From NCBI RefSeq assembly GCF_009901585.1, contig NZ_WXYO01000008.1, positions 62,001-126,000 of the forward strand: 64,000 nt of DNA. Direction: 5' to 3'. Position 1 is the first letter of the stretch. Every line of letters starts with the position of its first letter. A program made the position numbers and the translations under genes. The DNA comes from Poritiphilus flavus. Lineage in GTDB: Bacteria > Bacteroidota > Bacteroidia > Flavobacteriales > Flavobacteriaceae. The notes under the pieces were generated by a model, which saw nothing but the letters and a program-made list of their open reading frames with translations, did no database searches and was not told where the DNA came from. Below are positions 16,979 to 26,230 of this stretch, piece after piece.

Positions 16979-18919
16979 ATGAGTATCAGGAAGATTTTAG
17001 TTATTATTGTCCTATTGATTGCCGGAGCCTTACAGGGCCAGAAAAAGCAATCCAAGGCAGATATTCTGTTCTTTGAATATGCCTATAATGATGCTATAGC
17101 AGCCTATGAAAAGGAGATGACTGAAGCGCCACTGACCAACCAGCAAAGGCTGAACCTGGCAGATTCTTATCTCAAAATGGGTAGGTATAAAAATGCCTCT
17201 GAGACCTATTTGGAGGTCTACAGAAAAGATTCCACCATGTCTACGCATCATTTTAACAAGATGCTGCAGTCTATGGCCAAGACCTCCGGACCTGAACGGA
17301 CCAAGGCTTTTCTGGCTACCAAACAAAACGCGCTTGCTGATGAATTGTTAGAGAATGCGGCCTTCAATGCAACCCTGCTTGGATCGACAAAACTGGAGGA
17401 AGAAGACTATAATATCTTTAGTATTAATGCCAATAGCCCCCAATCTGATTTCGCTCCAACTTTTTATGGGGACAAAGTATTGTTTTCCAGCGGACGTCCA
17501 CAGGATGACAAGAAGACCTACGCTCCCACTGGCGAGGGCTACCTGGATATTTTTGTCGGGAAAGTGGGCCTTGGCGGACAGATATTGAATCCCAATCCTT
17601 TTGATCGTATTCCAAAATCAAAATTTCACGAGGCTACGCCCTATTATTCGGAAGAATTGAATGGTATATTCTACATCCGTTCCAACGCGAACAAAGGCAA
17701 GCTCTCTTTTGATGAAAATGGCAAGAACGCCCTTTCTATCGGTCTGCTAACCGGTAGCGGAACATTTCAATATCTTTTAAGGGATCTGAGTACTTCCTTT
17801 TATTACCCCTTTTTCGATGCAGAAAGCGGCCGTTTGTATTTTGCTGCCAATTTTGAGGACAGCCTTGGTGGTACGGATCTGTACTACGTAAATACCAACA
17901 ACGGACTTATAATGTCTGCCCCGATAAGTTTAGGTCCTCGCATTAATACGCCGGGAAATGAGATCGCCCCTTATATTTTTGAGGGAAGTCTCTATTTTTC
18001 CAGTGATATATTTTACGGACTTGGAGGAATGGATATCTATAAGTCGGAGATCGGAGAGGACGACTTCTTCAGCATTCCCGTAAACCTCGGGGACAGGATC
18101 AATTCAAAACAAGATGATTTTGGCTTTATCATTAAAGAGAATGTTGCAGAGGGCTACATAGGTTATTTCGCGTCCAACAGGCCAGGCGGTATGGGTAATG
18201 ACGACATTTACGGCATACTGTCCAATTCCAAACCGGGACTCAAAACGCTGGTTTTTAGGGGAGAGCTTACGAAGGCGAATTCTTCAATAGGGGTTTCAAA
18301 AGCATTGATAAGGGTCTACGATCCGGAAGATGAATTGGTCCAGGAAGTCTATTCCAGGGAAGACGGAAGCTATCGTATGGAAATTCCATGGCAGGCGGGA
18401 GCCAGGATAAGCATTTCCAAACCCGGATATTCCTCATTTGGTAAGACCTATGATAAAGCAGCCGTTACTGCTTTGGAGCAAAGTAAGCCGCTAGATCTGG
18501 AACTTACAGCACTGGAGGATGTGATCAGGGTCCGGGATGAAAAAACGGTCGTCAAAATGAACAAGTTCTTCTTTGCTAAGGGTGCCTATGAAGTAACCGC
18601 AGATATAGGCGCTGAACTGGACAAGATTGTTGAGGCCGCTAAGGATTTCCCTCAACTCCGCCTGCGGATAGAAGCTCATACGGACAGCAGGGGAGGAAGG
18701 ACAACCAACCTGAGGCTTTCTCAGAGAAGGGCGGATGCCATTAAAAATTACCTGCTTAGCAAAGATGTCCCGTCAGTGGTCATTTCGGAGGCCGTGGGTT
18801 ATGGTGAGAATCAGATCACCAATAATTGCAGGGATGGGGTATACTGCATTGAAGTGTTGCACAAACAGAATGAAAGGTATCTGGCAGTTGTCCTAAATGA
18901 GGATGAATTAGCGGAATAG
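16979..18919 (+). CDS. OmpA-family protein with TPR, PD40 and carboxypeptidase-like domains
   Basis: A 646-residue envelope protein. Order: signal peptide (ILVIIVLLIAGALQGQ), a short TPR region (about 20-110), WD40-like PD40 repeats (about 130-420; ASNRPGGMGNDDIYG is one), a carboxypeptidase-regulatory-like beta domain (about 425-500), and a C-terminal OmpA domain (about 515-620) with the peptidoglycan-binding pattern EAHTDSRGGRTTNLRLSQRR. This architecture resembles PorE-type proteins that tie type IX components to peptidoglycan. Last gene of the adhesin operon. It probably anchors the SprF-like protein, by inference from order. Confidence 0.88.
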   Translation: MSIRKILVIIVLLIAGALQGQKKQSKADILFFEYAYNDAIAAYEKEMTEAPLTNQQRLNLADSYLKMGRYKNASETYLEVYRKDSTMSTHHFNKMLQSMAKTSGPERTKAFLATKQNALADELLENAAFNATLLGSTKLEEEDYNIFSINANSPQSDFAPTFYGDKVLFSSGRPQDDKKTYAPTGEGYLDIFVGKVGLGGQILNPNPFDRIPKSKFHEATPYYSEELNGIFYIRSNANKGKLSFDENGKNALSIGLLTGSGTFQYLLRDLSTSFYYPFFDAESGRLYFAANFEDSLGGTDLYYVNTNNGLIMSAPISLGPRINTPGNEIAPYIFEGSLYFSSDIFYGLGGMDIYKSEIGEDDFFSIPVNLGDRINSKQDDFGFIIKENVAEGYIGYFASNRPGGMGNDDIYGILSNSKPGLKTLVFRGELTKANSSIGVSKALIRVYDPEDELVQEVYSREDGSYRMEIPWQAGARISISKPGYSSFGKTYDKAAVTALEQSKPLDLELTALEDVIRVRDEKTVVKMNKFFFAKGAYEVTADIGAELDKIVEAAKDFPQLRLRIEAHTDSRGGRTTNLRLSQRRADAIKNYLLSKDVPSVVISEAVGYGENQITNNCRDGVYCIEVLHKQNERYLAVVLNEDELAE

Positions 18920-18992
18920 TCCACCGTTTCCAACCCTTTTAACCGCGTACAACAAGCCCGGAGTTCGTATTTCTATACTTTTTCCTAGCATA

Positions 18993-19024
18993 TTGAGATT
19001 ACTCTTGCAGAATACTTATATTTA
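18993..19024 (+). promoter_or_regulatory. Promoter of the acetate uptake operon
   Basis: TTG at 18993-18995, 21 bases, then TATATTTA at 19017-19024 (seven of eight positions of TAnnTTTG). It lies 9-15 bases before the two candidate ATG codons of the DUF4212 gene, so the leader would be very short. Confidence 0.5.
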
Positions 19025-19033
19025 GGCAAAACT

Positions 19034-19297
19034 ATGTTTATGGACAAACAAAAAAAGGCTGCCAAATACTGGAAAAAGAATCTGCAGTACCTTTCTGTCC
19101 TCTTGAGCATATGGTTTCTTGTTTCCTACGGTTTTGGTATTTTGCTAAAAGATGTGCTCGATAACATTCCCTTGGGAGGATTTAAGTTAGGCTTTTGGTT
19201 CGCCCAACAGGGGTCTATTTATGTTTTTGTCATACTCATATTTGTTTATGTGCGATTAATGAACGCCCTGGATGCCAAATACGGCTTCGACGAATGA
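19034..19297 (+). CDS. DUF4212 protein, small subunit of the sodium:solute symporter
   Basis: An 87-residue membrane protein with two hydrophobic helices (about 20-38 and 58-77) linked by a loop containing LGGFKLGFWFAQQGSIYVF, typical of DUF4212. Such proteins are encoded directly before acetate or monocarboxylate symporters and are thought to act with them. ATG codons at 19034 and 19040 are both plausible; the promoter spacing slightly favours the second. The symporter starts 28 bases downstream. Confidence 0.88.
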   Translation: MFMDKQKKAAKYWKKNLQYLSVLLSIWFLVSYGFGILLKDVLDNIPLGGFKLGFWFAQQGSIYVFVILIFVYVRLMNALDAKYGFDE

Positions 19298-19325
19298 GAA
19301 TAACCCAACTAAACTAAACTGAATT

Positions 19326-21017
19326 ATGGACGTTCAAACCTGGACCTATGTCCTTGTTGGTCTAACATTTGCGCTTTACATAGGCATTGCCATATGGTCC
19401 AGAGCCGGCTCCACCAAAGACTTTTACGTGGCAGGAGGGGGTGTACCTCCCCTGGCTAATGGCCTGGCAACAGCGGCGGACTGGATGTCCGCGGCTTCTT
19501 TTCTCGGCATGGCAGGCCTGATTTCTATCAACGGTTATGACGGATCGGTCTACCTAATGGGCTGGACTGGCGGTTATGTGCTTCTCGCACTGTTGTTGGC
19601 CCCATACCTAAGGAAATTCGGAAAATTTACGGTTCCGGATTTTATCGGAGACCGCTATTATTCCAATATTGCCCGGACAGTGGCCGTTATATGTGCCCTT
19701 TTGGTATCCTTTACTTATGTGGCCGGTCAGATGCGGGGTGTTGGCCTGGTTTTTTCACGATTTTTGGAAGTGCCGATCAATACCGGGGTGATCATTGGGA
19801 TGATCATTGTCTTGTTTTATGCCGTTTTAGGTGGGATGAAAGGTATCACCTATACCCAGGTGGCCCAGTATTGCGTACTCATCTTCGCTTTTATGGTCCC
19901 GGCCATATTTATTTCTATTCAGATGACCGGCAACCCGGTGCCACAACTTGGCATGGGCAGTGAAGTCACCGGAGAGGGTATCTCCCTGCTCGATAAGCTG
20001 GACGGCCTGTCTGCGGAGTTAGGATTTGACCAGTACACCGACGGATCCAAACCCCTGATCGATGTATTCTTTATCACAGCAGCATTAATGGTCGGTACAG
20101 CCGGTCTGCCCCATGTTATCGTTCGGTTCTTTACGGTTCCCAGGGTAAGGGATGCCAGGCGATCTGCAGGATATGCGCTTCTTTTTATTGCTATTCTCTA
20201 CACCACCGCGCCCGCGGTGGCGGTTTTTGCCCGGACCAACCTGATCGAGACCGTTAAAGATCAACCCTATGAAGACATGCCAGCCTGGTTCTCTAAATGG
20301 GAAACCACCGGGCTGATCAAATTTGAGGATAAGAACGGGGATGGTAAAATTCAGTATCTGGCGGATAAAAACCTAAACGAACTCAATGTAGATCCGGATA
20401 TTATGGTTCTGGCGAATCCGGAAATCGCCAACTTACCTAATTGGGTAATAGCCTTGGTGGCAGCCGGAGGGCTTGCTGCTGCGCTTTCTACCGCAGCCGG
20501 CTTACTGCTTGTAATATCCACCTCCATCTCACATGATTTGATCAAAAAACAGTTTCAGCCGGATCTTTCCGAAAAGGGAGAGCTTATTGCCGCACGGATC
20601 TCAGCTATCGTTGCAGTTTGTATTGCCGGATATTTTGGCATCAATCCGCCGGATTTCGTTGCCGCCACGGTCGCACTGGCATTTGGCCTGGCAGCCGCTT
20701 CTTTTTTCCCGGCGATCATTATGGGGATATTTCACAAGAAAATGAACAAAGAGGGAGCAATAGCCGGGATGGTCATTGGGATAGGATCCATGCTTTTCTA
20801 TATGCTGAAATTCAAGTTCGATATGTTTGGTGGGGGAGGAAAGGCAGACTGGTGGTTTGGAATTTCCCCTGAAGGTTTTGGAACTGTAGCCATGTTGCTT
20901 AACTTTATAGTTTCACTAGCGGTTTCGGCCGTAACGCCACCACCTCCCGAAGAAGTACAACAGATCGTAGAAGACATTCGCATACCCGGTGGTGCTGGTG
21001 AAGCGAGCACGCATTAA
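19326..21017 (+). CDS. Sodium:solute symporter, probable acetate/monocarboxylate uptake
   Basis: A 563-residue inner-membrane transporter of the SSS family with about 13 hydrophobic segments. Family signatures are FYVAGGGVPPLANGLATAADWMSAASFLG near the N-terminus, GLPHVIVRFFTVPRVRDAR in the middle and LAAALSTAAGLLLVISTSISHDL. A cytosolic or periplasmic loop at about residue 336 contains DKNGDGKI, which resembles an EF-hand calcium loop. This is also seen in relatives of this subfamily. With DUF4212 before it and acetyl-CoA synthetase after it, acetate is the most likely substrate. Confidence 0.92.
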   Translation: MDVQTWTYVLVGLTFALYIGIAIWSRAGSTKDFYVAGGGVPPLANGLATAADWMSAASFLGMAGLISINGYDGSVYLMGWTGGYVLLALLLAPYLRKFGKFTVPDFIGDRYYSNIARTVAVICALLVSFTYVAGQMRGVGLVFSRFLEVPINTGVIIGMIIVLFYAVLGGMKGITYTQVAQYCVLIFAFMVPAIFISIQMTGNPVPQLGMGSEVTGEGISLLDKLDGLSAELGFDQYTDGSKPLIDVFFITAALMVGTAGLPHVIVRFFTVPRVRDARRSAGYALLFIAILYTTAPAVAVFARTNLIETVKDQPYEDMPAWFSKWETTGLIKFEDKNGDGKIQYLADKNLNELNVDPDIMVLANPEIANLPNWVIALVAAGGLAAALSTAAGLLLVISTSISHDLIKKQFQPDLSEKGELIAARISAIVAVCIAGYFGINPPDFVAATVALAFGLAAASFFPAIIMGIFHKKMNKEGAIAGMVIGIGSMLFYMLKFKFDMFGGGGKADWWFGISPEGFGTVAMLLNFIVSLAVSAVTPPPPEEVQQIVEDIRIPGGAGEASTH

Positions 21018-21049
21018 TCCACTTATCAGATCAAAATAATCATTACGCC

Positions 21050-22957
21050 ATGAGTAATTACCATATCAAGCATTTAGAGGAATACTATCAGGTTTATCGG
21101 AAATCGGTAAGGGATCCTGAAGCTTTTTGGGAAGAAATCGCGGAAGAACATTTTGTTTGGCGCAAAAAATGGGACAAGGTGCTGAGTTGGGATTTCAAGA
21201 AGCCCGAGGTAAAGTGGTTTGAAGGTGCACGGCTAAATATCACAGAGAATTGCCTGGATCGACACTTGCCTACCCGTGGCACCAAAACGGCTATTCTTTT
21301 TGAACCTAACGATCCTTCCGAAGAAGCCCAGCATATTACCTACCGACAGTTGCATGAGAAAGTCTGTCGAATGGCCAACGTTCTAAAGGACCAGGGCATT
21401 GGGAAAGGAGATCGGGTTTGTGTTTATTTACCCATGATCCCGGAACTGGCGATTACCGTTCTGGCCTGTGCCCGCATCGGTGCGATCCACTCCGTGGTTT
21501 TTGCCGGATTTTCCTCAAACGCCCTCTCTACAAGGATCAATGATAGCGATTGCAAGTTGGTAGTTACTTCAGATGGTTCTTACCGCGGATCAAAGACCAT
21601 AGACCTAAAGGGCATTGTAGATTCGGCACTCAAGGATTGCCCGGGGGTAAAGACCGTTTTGGTAGCCAAGAGAATAGGGTCTGAGGTTTCTATGAAATCC
21701 GGTCGGGATCTATGGCTGGAGCCGCTTGTTGAGGATGCCTATGCGGATTGCAATGCCGAACTGATGGAAGCAGAAGATCCCTTATTCATACTGTATACCT
21801 CCGGATCTACCGGAAAACCCAAAGGAATGGTGCACAGTTGTGCCGGTTATATGGTGTATTCGGCCTATACTTTCAAGAACATTTTCCAGTATAAAGAAGA
21901 CGATATTTATTGGTGCACTGCAGACATAGGATGGATCACCGGGCATTCCTATATTGTTTACGGCCCCCTTGCAAACGGGGCGACCACGGTGATGTTTGAA
22001 GGCGTACCCTCTTACCCGGATTTTGGGCGCTTTTGGGAAGTAGTTCAAAAGCACAAGATAAACCAGTTTTATACGGCCCCGACAGCCATAAGGGCACTGG
22101 CCAAAGAAAGCCTTGACTTTGTGGAGAAATACGACCTTTCTTCCTTAAAAGTTCTGGGCTCCGTAGGGGAACCCATAAACGAAGAAGCATGGCATTGGTA
22201 TAACAACAATATTGGGAAAGGCAAAAGCCCGATCGTAGATACCTGGTGGCAAACGGAAACTGGCGGGATCATGATCTCTCCCATTCCTTATGTGACTCCT
22301 ACCACACCTACCTATGCGACACTTCCCTTTATAGGCATTCAACCTGCCCTGATGGACGAAGAGGGCAAGGAGATTAAGGGAAACCAGGTAGATGGTCGTC
22401 TTTGTATTAAGTTTCCCTGGCCCTCTATGGCGAGAACCATATGGGGAGACCATGATCGCTACCGGGATACCTACTTCTCAGCATACGAAAACAAATATTT
22501 TACCGGGGATGGGGCCTTGCGCGATGCCGTGGGCTACTATAGGATCACCGGCCGTGTAGACGATGTGATCATTGTTTCCGGGCATAATTTAGGTACGGCT
22601 CCAATAGAAGATTCTATAAACGAACACCCGGCCGTAGCGGAGTCCGCCATTGTCGGTTTCCCTCATGACGTCAAGGGCAATGCCCTCTACGGTTTTATCA
22701 TTCTTAAGGAAACCGGGGAAAGCAGGGATCGGGATAACCTTAGGAAAGAAGTCAACCAGCAGATCACAGAGCAGATCGGCCCTATAGCTAAATTGGATAA
22801 GATCCAGTTTGTTCCGGGATTGCCCAAAACCAGAAGTGGCAAGATCATGAGGCGGATCCTCCGAAAAATAGCCGGCAAGGACGCGGAGAATCTGGGCGAC
22901 ATCAGTACCTTGCTCAATCCGGAGGTGGTCAAGGAGATCAAGGACAATGCCCTTTAG
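21050..22957 (+). CDS. acs: Acetyl-CoA synthetase (AMP-forming)
   Basis: A 635-residue enzyme that converts acetate, ATP and CoA to acetyl-CoA, AMP and pyrophosphate in the cytosol. The adenylation motifs are YTSGSTGKPKGMVHS, GSVGEPINEEAW, DTWWQTETGG and TGDGALRD. The C-terminal PKTRSGKIMRR places the catalytic, acetylation-controlled lysine at K598. The length is standard (about 630-650). Third gene of the acetate operon, 32 bases after the symporter. Confidence 0.95.
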   Translation: MSNYHIKHLEEYYQVYRKSVRDPEAFWEEIAEEHFVWRKKWDKVLSWDFKKPEVKWFEGARLNITENCLDRHLPTRGTKTAILFEPNDPSEEAQHITYRQLHEKVCRMANVLKDQGIGKGDRVCVYLPMIPELAITVLACARIGAIHSVVFAGFSSNALSTRINDSDCKLVVTSDGSYRGSKTIDLKGIVDSALKDCPGVKTVLVAKRIGSEVSMKSGRDLWLEPLVEDAYADCNAELMEAEDPLFILYTSGSTGKPKGMVHSCAGYMVYSAYTFKNIFQYKEDDIYWCTADIGWITGHSYIVYGPLANGATTVMFEGVPSYPDFGRFWEVVQKHKINQFYTAPTAIRALAKESLDFVEKYDLSSLKVLGSVGEPINEEAWHWYNNNIGKGKSPIVDTWWQTETGGIMISPIPYVTPTTPTYATLPFIGIQPALMDEEGKEIKGNQVDGRLCIKFPWPSMARTIWGDHDRYRDTYFSAYENKYFTGDGALRDAVGYYRITGRVDDVIIVSGHNLGTAPIEDSINEHPAVAESAIVGFPHDVKGNALYGFIILKETGESRDRDNLRKEVNQQITEQIGPIAKLDKIQFVPGLPKTRSGKIMRRILRKIAGKDAENLGDISTLLNPEVVKEIKDNAL

Positions 22958-23006
22958 ATTAGAATTTCATGCGGGCAATCTTAGACTTGAAATCCTGAAC
23001 CTGAAC

Positions 23007-23038
23007 ACTATCAACCATCAACTATCAACCATCAACTA
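23007..23038 (+). repeat. Tandem 14-mer built of heptamers ACTATCA/ACCATCA
   Basis: Two perfect copies of ACTATCAACCATCA (23007-23020, 23021-23034) and the start of a third lie between convergent acs and the Nramp-like gene. The unit is two 7-base words that differ at two positions, so the underlying period is 7, as in the CATAACT array at 10597. Confidence 0.75.
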
Positions 23039-23041
23039 AAG

Positions 23042-24295
23042 TCAGGAAAGTACCAGCCAGCAATAGTAGATGGCAAAGAGAGAAAGGAAGACAATTCCAA
23101 GATAAGTAAGTCCCTGCAACCATTTCTTTGGATGGAATCGCTTTGGCAGGTCTGTACTCATAACGTTTTTCAGGTTCATATATCCCACAACAGGAGCTAA
23201 AACAAAAGAAATAAAGGTAGCCAGGGCTACCAGAGTTCCCATATTGGCGCTAAAAGCGGAAAGTACGATGAAGTTTACCAGTGCCAGCACGATCACACCT
23301 AGAGCGAAATATTTCCGACCCGAGAAATTTACTTTTTTAGGGCTGAGGTGACTGACGATGTCGATACTAACCCTGGCAATCGCGTCGTGGGCGGTCATAC
23401 AGGTACTGAACATAGTGGCAAAGGCAGAAACTGCGATAAATACATAGGCCCAATTCCCAATATGGGTAGTAAACAACTGCACTACCTGATCGGCAAAGGT
23501 TGTCGCATTTCCGCTGAGTTCTGTATTTGAGCCATAGAGGGTCATCCACCCGATAATCAAAAAGAAAATTGCCAGCAAAGCTGTCATCAAATAACCTGAA
23601 TTGAATTCCTGCAGGGCTTCGGAAAGAGGAAGCTTTCTTCCGGTTACCTTTTGCTTTTCCAAGGTCCAGAGGCTTATCCAACTACTGGCCTCTACAGCGG
23701 TTGGCATCCATCCAACCAGGCTTATCAGAAACAATATGCCTATTTCGTTAAAAAGTTCCGGCCTGGAAAAGTCTTCTACAGGGGTGATCTGCCCTTTGAA
23801 TAAGACCAGGGCCGTGGTTACAAGTAAGGCCACAAACAATATGGAGATCACAAACTTCAGGGATGTTTCCAGGAAGCGATAACGCCCAATGATCAGTATG
23901 GCACTAATAAATACAAACAGGCCCAGTGCTGTAGCACTTACTGAAAGCCCGGGAACATTGAACAGATTTATAAATAAACCGGCTGTAACCACATAGAGAG
24001 CGGCCAAAATAGTGAAGGTGGTAACCAGGGTTATAAAGGTATACAGCCATAAATATAGTTTACCGCGATTTAAATAACCTTCAATGAGACTTTTCCCGGT
24101 GACATTGGTGTATCGGATCCCGAATTCAAAGAAAGGATATTTGAGGATGTTGGCCAGTATAATTGGTATGATCATTATCCAGCCATATTGGGCTCCGGCC
24201 TTGGTTGAAAGCACCAGGTGGGAAGTTCCAATGGCCATACTGGCAAAAAGAAGTCCCGGTCCCAGGTTTTTAAGCAGTGTTTTGAATTTCGACAT
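23042..24295 (-). CDS. Nramp-family-related transporter lacking the canonical metal-site motifs
   Basis: A 417-residue inner-membrane protein with 11 hydrophobic segments, similar to Nramp proteins in its first helices (KNLGPGLLFASMAIGTSHLVLSTKAGAQYGW). Canonical Nramp transporters carry DPGN in helix 1 and MPH in helix 6 to bind Mn or Fe. Here the helix 1 position reads IGTSH, and helix 6 (LVGWMPTAVEASSWISLW) has no MPH. The substrate may thus be a different ion or not a transition metal. Monocistronic, convergent with acs. Confidence 0.75.
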   Translation of the reverse strand: MSKFKTLLKNLGPGLLFASMAIGTSHLVLSTKAGAQYGWIMIIPIILANILKYPFFEFGIRYTNVTGKSLIEGYLNRGKLYLWLYTFITLVTTFTILAALYVVTAGLFINLFNVPGLSVSATALGLFVFISAILIIGRYRFLETSLKFVISILFVALLVTTALVLFKGQITPVEDFSRPELFNEIGILFLISLVGWMPTAVEASSWISLWTLEKQKVTGRKLPLSEALQEFNSGYLMTALLAIFFLIIGWMTLYGSNTELSGNATTFADQVVQLFTTHIGNWAYVFIAVSAFATMFSTCMTAHDAIARVSIDIVSHLSPKKVNFSGRKYFALGVIVLALVNFIVLSAFSANMGTLVALATFISFVLAPVVGYMNLKNVMSTDLPKRFHPKKWLQGLTYLGIVFLSLFAIYYCWLVLS

Positions 24296-24401
24296 TTCAG
24301 CTTGGTTCGTCCGGGCTAAAATAAACTTTTTTTCAAAGCAGAACGATATGCCATATATGCGCTACTTCGCTTAGAAATCATTCCATTCAATAGGCCTTCG
24401 T

Positions 24402-25037
24402 TTATTCAATCTCCACTGTATTTCCGTAAAACCTGGGCTCCGTTTTAAGCAGTAGGTCTAAAAATACTTTTACCCTCGCAAAATACTCCCTGAAGTGCAC
24501 CTTAAAACCCCTGCTTCCGGAAATATCCTTGGCGTTATATCCGATAGCGGAAAGTCCTTTTTTTTCAGCCAGGTAAATGGCCCTTTCGTTGTGGAACTCC
24601 TGGGAAATCACGGTGACCTTGTCCAGCCCAAAGATCACCTTGGCCCGGACCATGGAATCCAGTGTGCGGAAACCGGCGTAATCCAAATAGATCTTTTCTT
24701 CCGGGATACCACCTTTGATCAGATCTTTTTTAAAGGTTGTGGGCTCATTGTAGTACTTGCTGCCATTATCTCCGCTTACCAAAACAAAATCTATCTTTCC
24801 GGCTTTGTATAGGGATATGGTGGCGTTGATGCGATTGGCGTAATACGGGTTTATTCCTCCTTCGGCCAGCATTCTGGAAGTGCCAAGTACGAGACCCACC
24901 TTATTTTTAGGGATTTCGTTCAGGTCTGAATAGAGTTTTCCTTTGGAGGAGAATTCTATGGTTAGATTGCAAAGCAGCAACACCAGCACAGGAAGCAAAA
25001 GCAAGGATAAGAAAGTAATGCGAATTTTCTTTTTCAT
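24402..25037 (-). CDS. SanA/YdcF-like DUF218 protein
   Basis: A 211-residue protein with one N-terminal membrane helix (ITFLSLLLLPVLVLLLCNL) and a DUF218 domain facing the periplasm. Signatures: GLVLGTSRMLAEGGINPYYANRI, FVLVSGDNGSKYYNEP and VTVISQEFHNERAIYLAEKKG. SanA of enteric bacteria affects envelope permeability to vancomycin at high temperature; the biochemical activity is not established. Single gene, divergent from the esterase at 25205. Confidence 0.85.
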   Translation of the reverse strand: MKKKIRITFLSLLLLPVLVLLLCNLTIEFSSKGKLYSDLNEIPKNKVGLVLGTSRMLAEGGINPYYANRINATISLYKAGKIDFVLVSGDNGSKYYNEPTTFKKDLIKGGIPEEKIYLDYAGFRTLDSMVRAKVIFGLDKVTVISQEFHNERAIYLAEKKGLSAIGYNAKDISGSRGFKVHFREYFARVKVFLDLLLKTEPRFYGNTVEIE

Positions 25038-25145
25038 CAGCCGCTAATTGAGTTTAAAGGTAAGCAATGCGACTTAATTCAGGCTTGCCGTTTGGCAAAT
25101 TGAATAGAATATAACCACAGAGCCCGGCAGTTTCCTCCAAATCCT

Positions 25146-25179
25146 TTGAACAAAAAACGACCTGAGATGATTATATTTG
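25146..25179 (+). promoter_or_regulatory. Promoter of the esterase gene
   Basis: TTG at 25146-25148, 23 bases, then TATATTTG at 25172-25179, an exact TAnnTTTG. The ATG follows 25 bases later. Confidence 0.65.
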
Positions 25180-25204
25180 GCTAAGCTTAAAAATCACATT
25201 TCAT

Positions 25205-26218
25205 ATGCGGGTACTTCTTGGGATTTTCAAAGGGCTGCTGTTGCTCTTTGCTGTGTTACTGCTGGTTTACTTTCTCGGACCAAAGGTAGAAGAGCCAAAC
25301 CTGAATACCTCTCTTCCAAAAATTACTTCGGATCTGGCGCAATTGGAGAAACAGATCGTGGATAAAGAGAATGCAAACCCCAGGATCAAAGAAGGAAATG
25401 CCTCCAGGATCATTTGGTTTGACAGCGTTCCTTCCCAAACCCCATACAGCATAGTGTATTTGCACGGTTGGTCTGCAAGCACTGCGGAAGGCGACCCGAT
25501 ACACAGGGAAATTGCAAAACGCTATGGATGTAACCTGTATCTTCCGAGATTGGCTGGCCATGGGCTGAATGAAGAAGAACCCATGCTAAACCTTACAGCA
25601 GACGATGTAGTAAATTCGGCTAAGGAAGCCATTGCCATAGGTAAGCGATTAGGAAAAAAAGTAATTCTGATGGCCACTTCTACAGGGGGTACCCTGGCAT
25701 TACATCTAACCGGTAGTGACCCTGATGTGGCCGGGCTATTGCTATATTCTCCAAATATTGAGATATACGACCAGAATGCCAAGTTGTTGTCTGGTCCCTG
25801 GGGCTTGCAACTGGCCAAACTGGTAAAAGACAGTGACTATCATGAATATCAGGCAGACTCCCTGAAAAGCCAGTATTGGACCACCAAGTACCGGGTAGAA
25901 GCGCTCACACATCTTCAGTCCCTTATGGACCATACGATGACAGAAGATACTTTTAGACGTATGACCAGACCTGCCTTTGTGGGCTATTTCTACAAAAACG
26001 ACTCTATACAGGACAAGGTGGTTTCAGTAGAGGCCATTTTGCGGATGTTTGATCAGTTAGGAACCCCGCCATCCTTAAAACGCAAGGTTGCCTTTCCGAA
26101 TGTGAACGATCATGTGATGACTTCTTATATCACCTCCGAAGACCTGGGATCCGTGCGCGATCAAACCATGGAATACCTGGAAGAGGTGCTCAACCTTGAG
26201 GCGGTTGACGGAAAGTAA
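25205..26218 (+). CDS. Alpha/beta hydrolase (esterase/lipase type)
   Basis: A 337-residue hydrolase with an N-terminal membrane anchor or signal (GIFKGLLLLFAVLLLVYFLG). The oxyanion region is YLHGWSAST, followed by RLAGHGLNEE. The nucleophile elbow is MATSTGG, where Thr-Ser-Thr-Gly replaces the usual GxSxG start. The acid is probably in YKNDSIQDKVV and the histidine in NVNDHVMTS. It resembles carboxylesterases of the Est30 type. Substrate unknown; probably a periplasmic ester. It ends 12 bases from the convergent uxaC. Confidence 0.82.
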   Translation: MRVLLGIFKGLLLLFAVLLLVYFLGPKVEEPNLNTSLPKITSDLAQLEKQIVDKENANPRIKEGNASRIIWFDSVPSQTPYSIVYLHGWSASTAEGDPIHREIAKRYGCNLYLPRLAGHGLNEEEPMLNLTADDVVNSAKEAIAIGKRLGKKVILMATSTGGTLALHLTGSDPDVAGLLLYSPNIEIYDQNAKLLSGPWGLQLAKLVKDSDYHEYQADSLKSQYWTTKYRVEALTHLQSLMDHTMTEDTFRRMTRPAFVGYFYKNDSIQDKVVSVEAILRMFDQLGTPPSLKRKVAFPNVNDHVMTSYITSEDLGSVRDQTMEYLEEVLNLEAVDGK

Positions 26219-26230
26219 ACCCTATACAAC

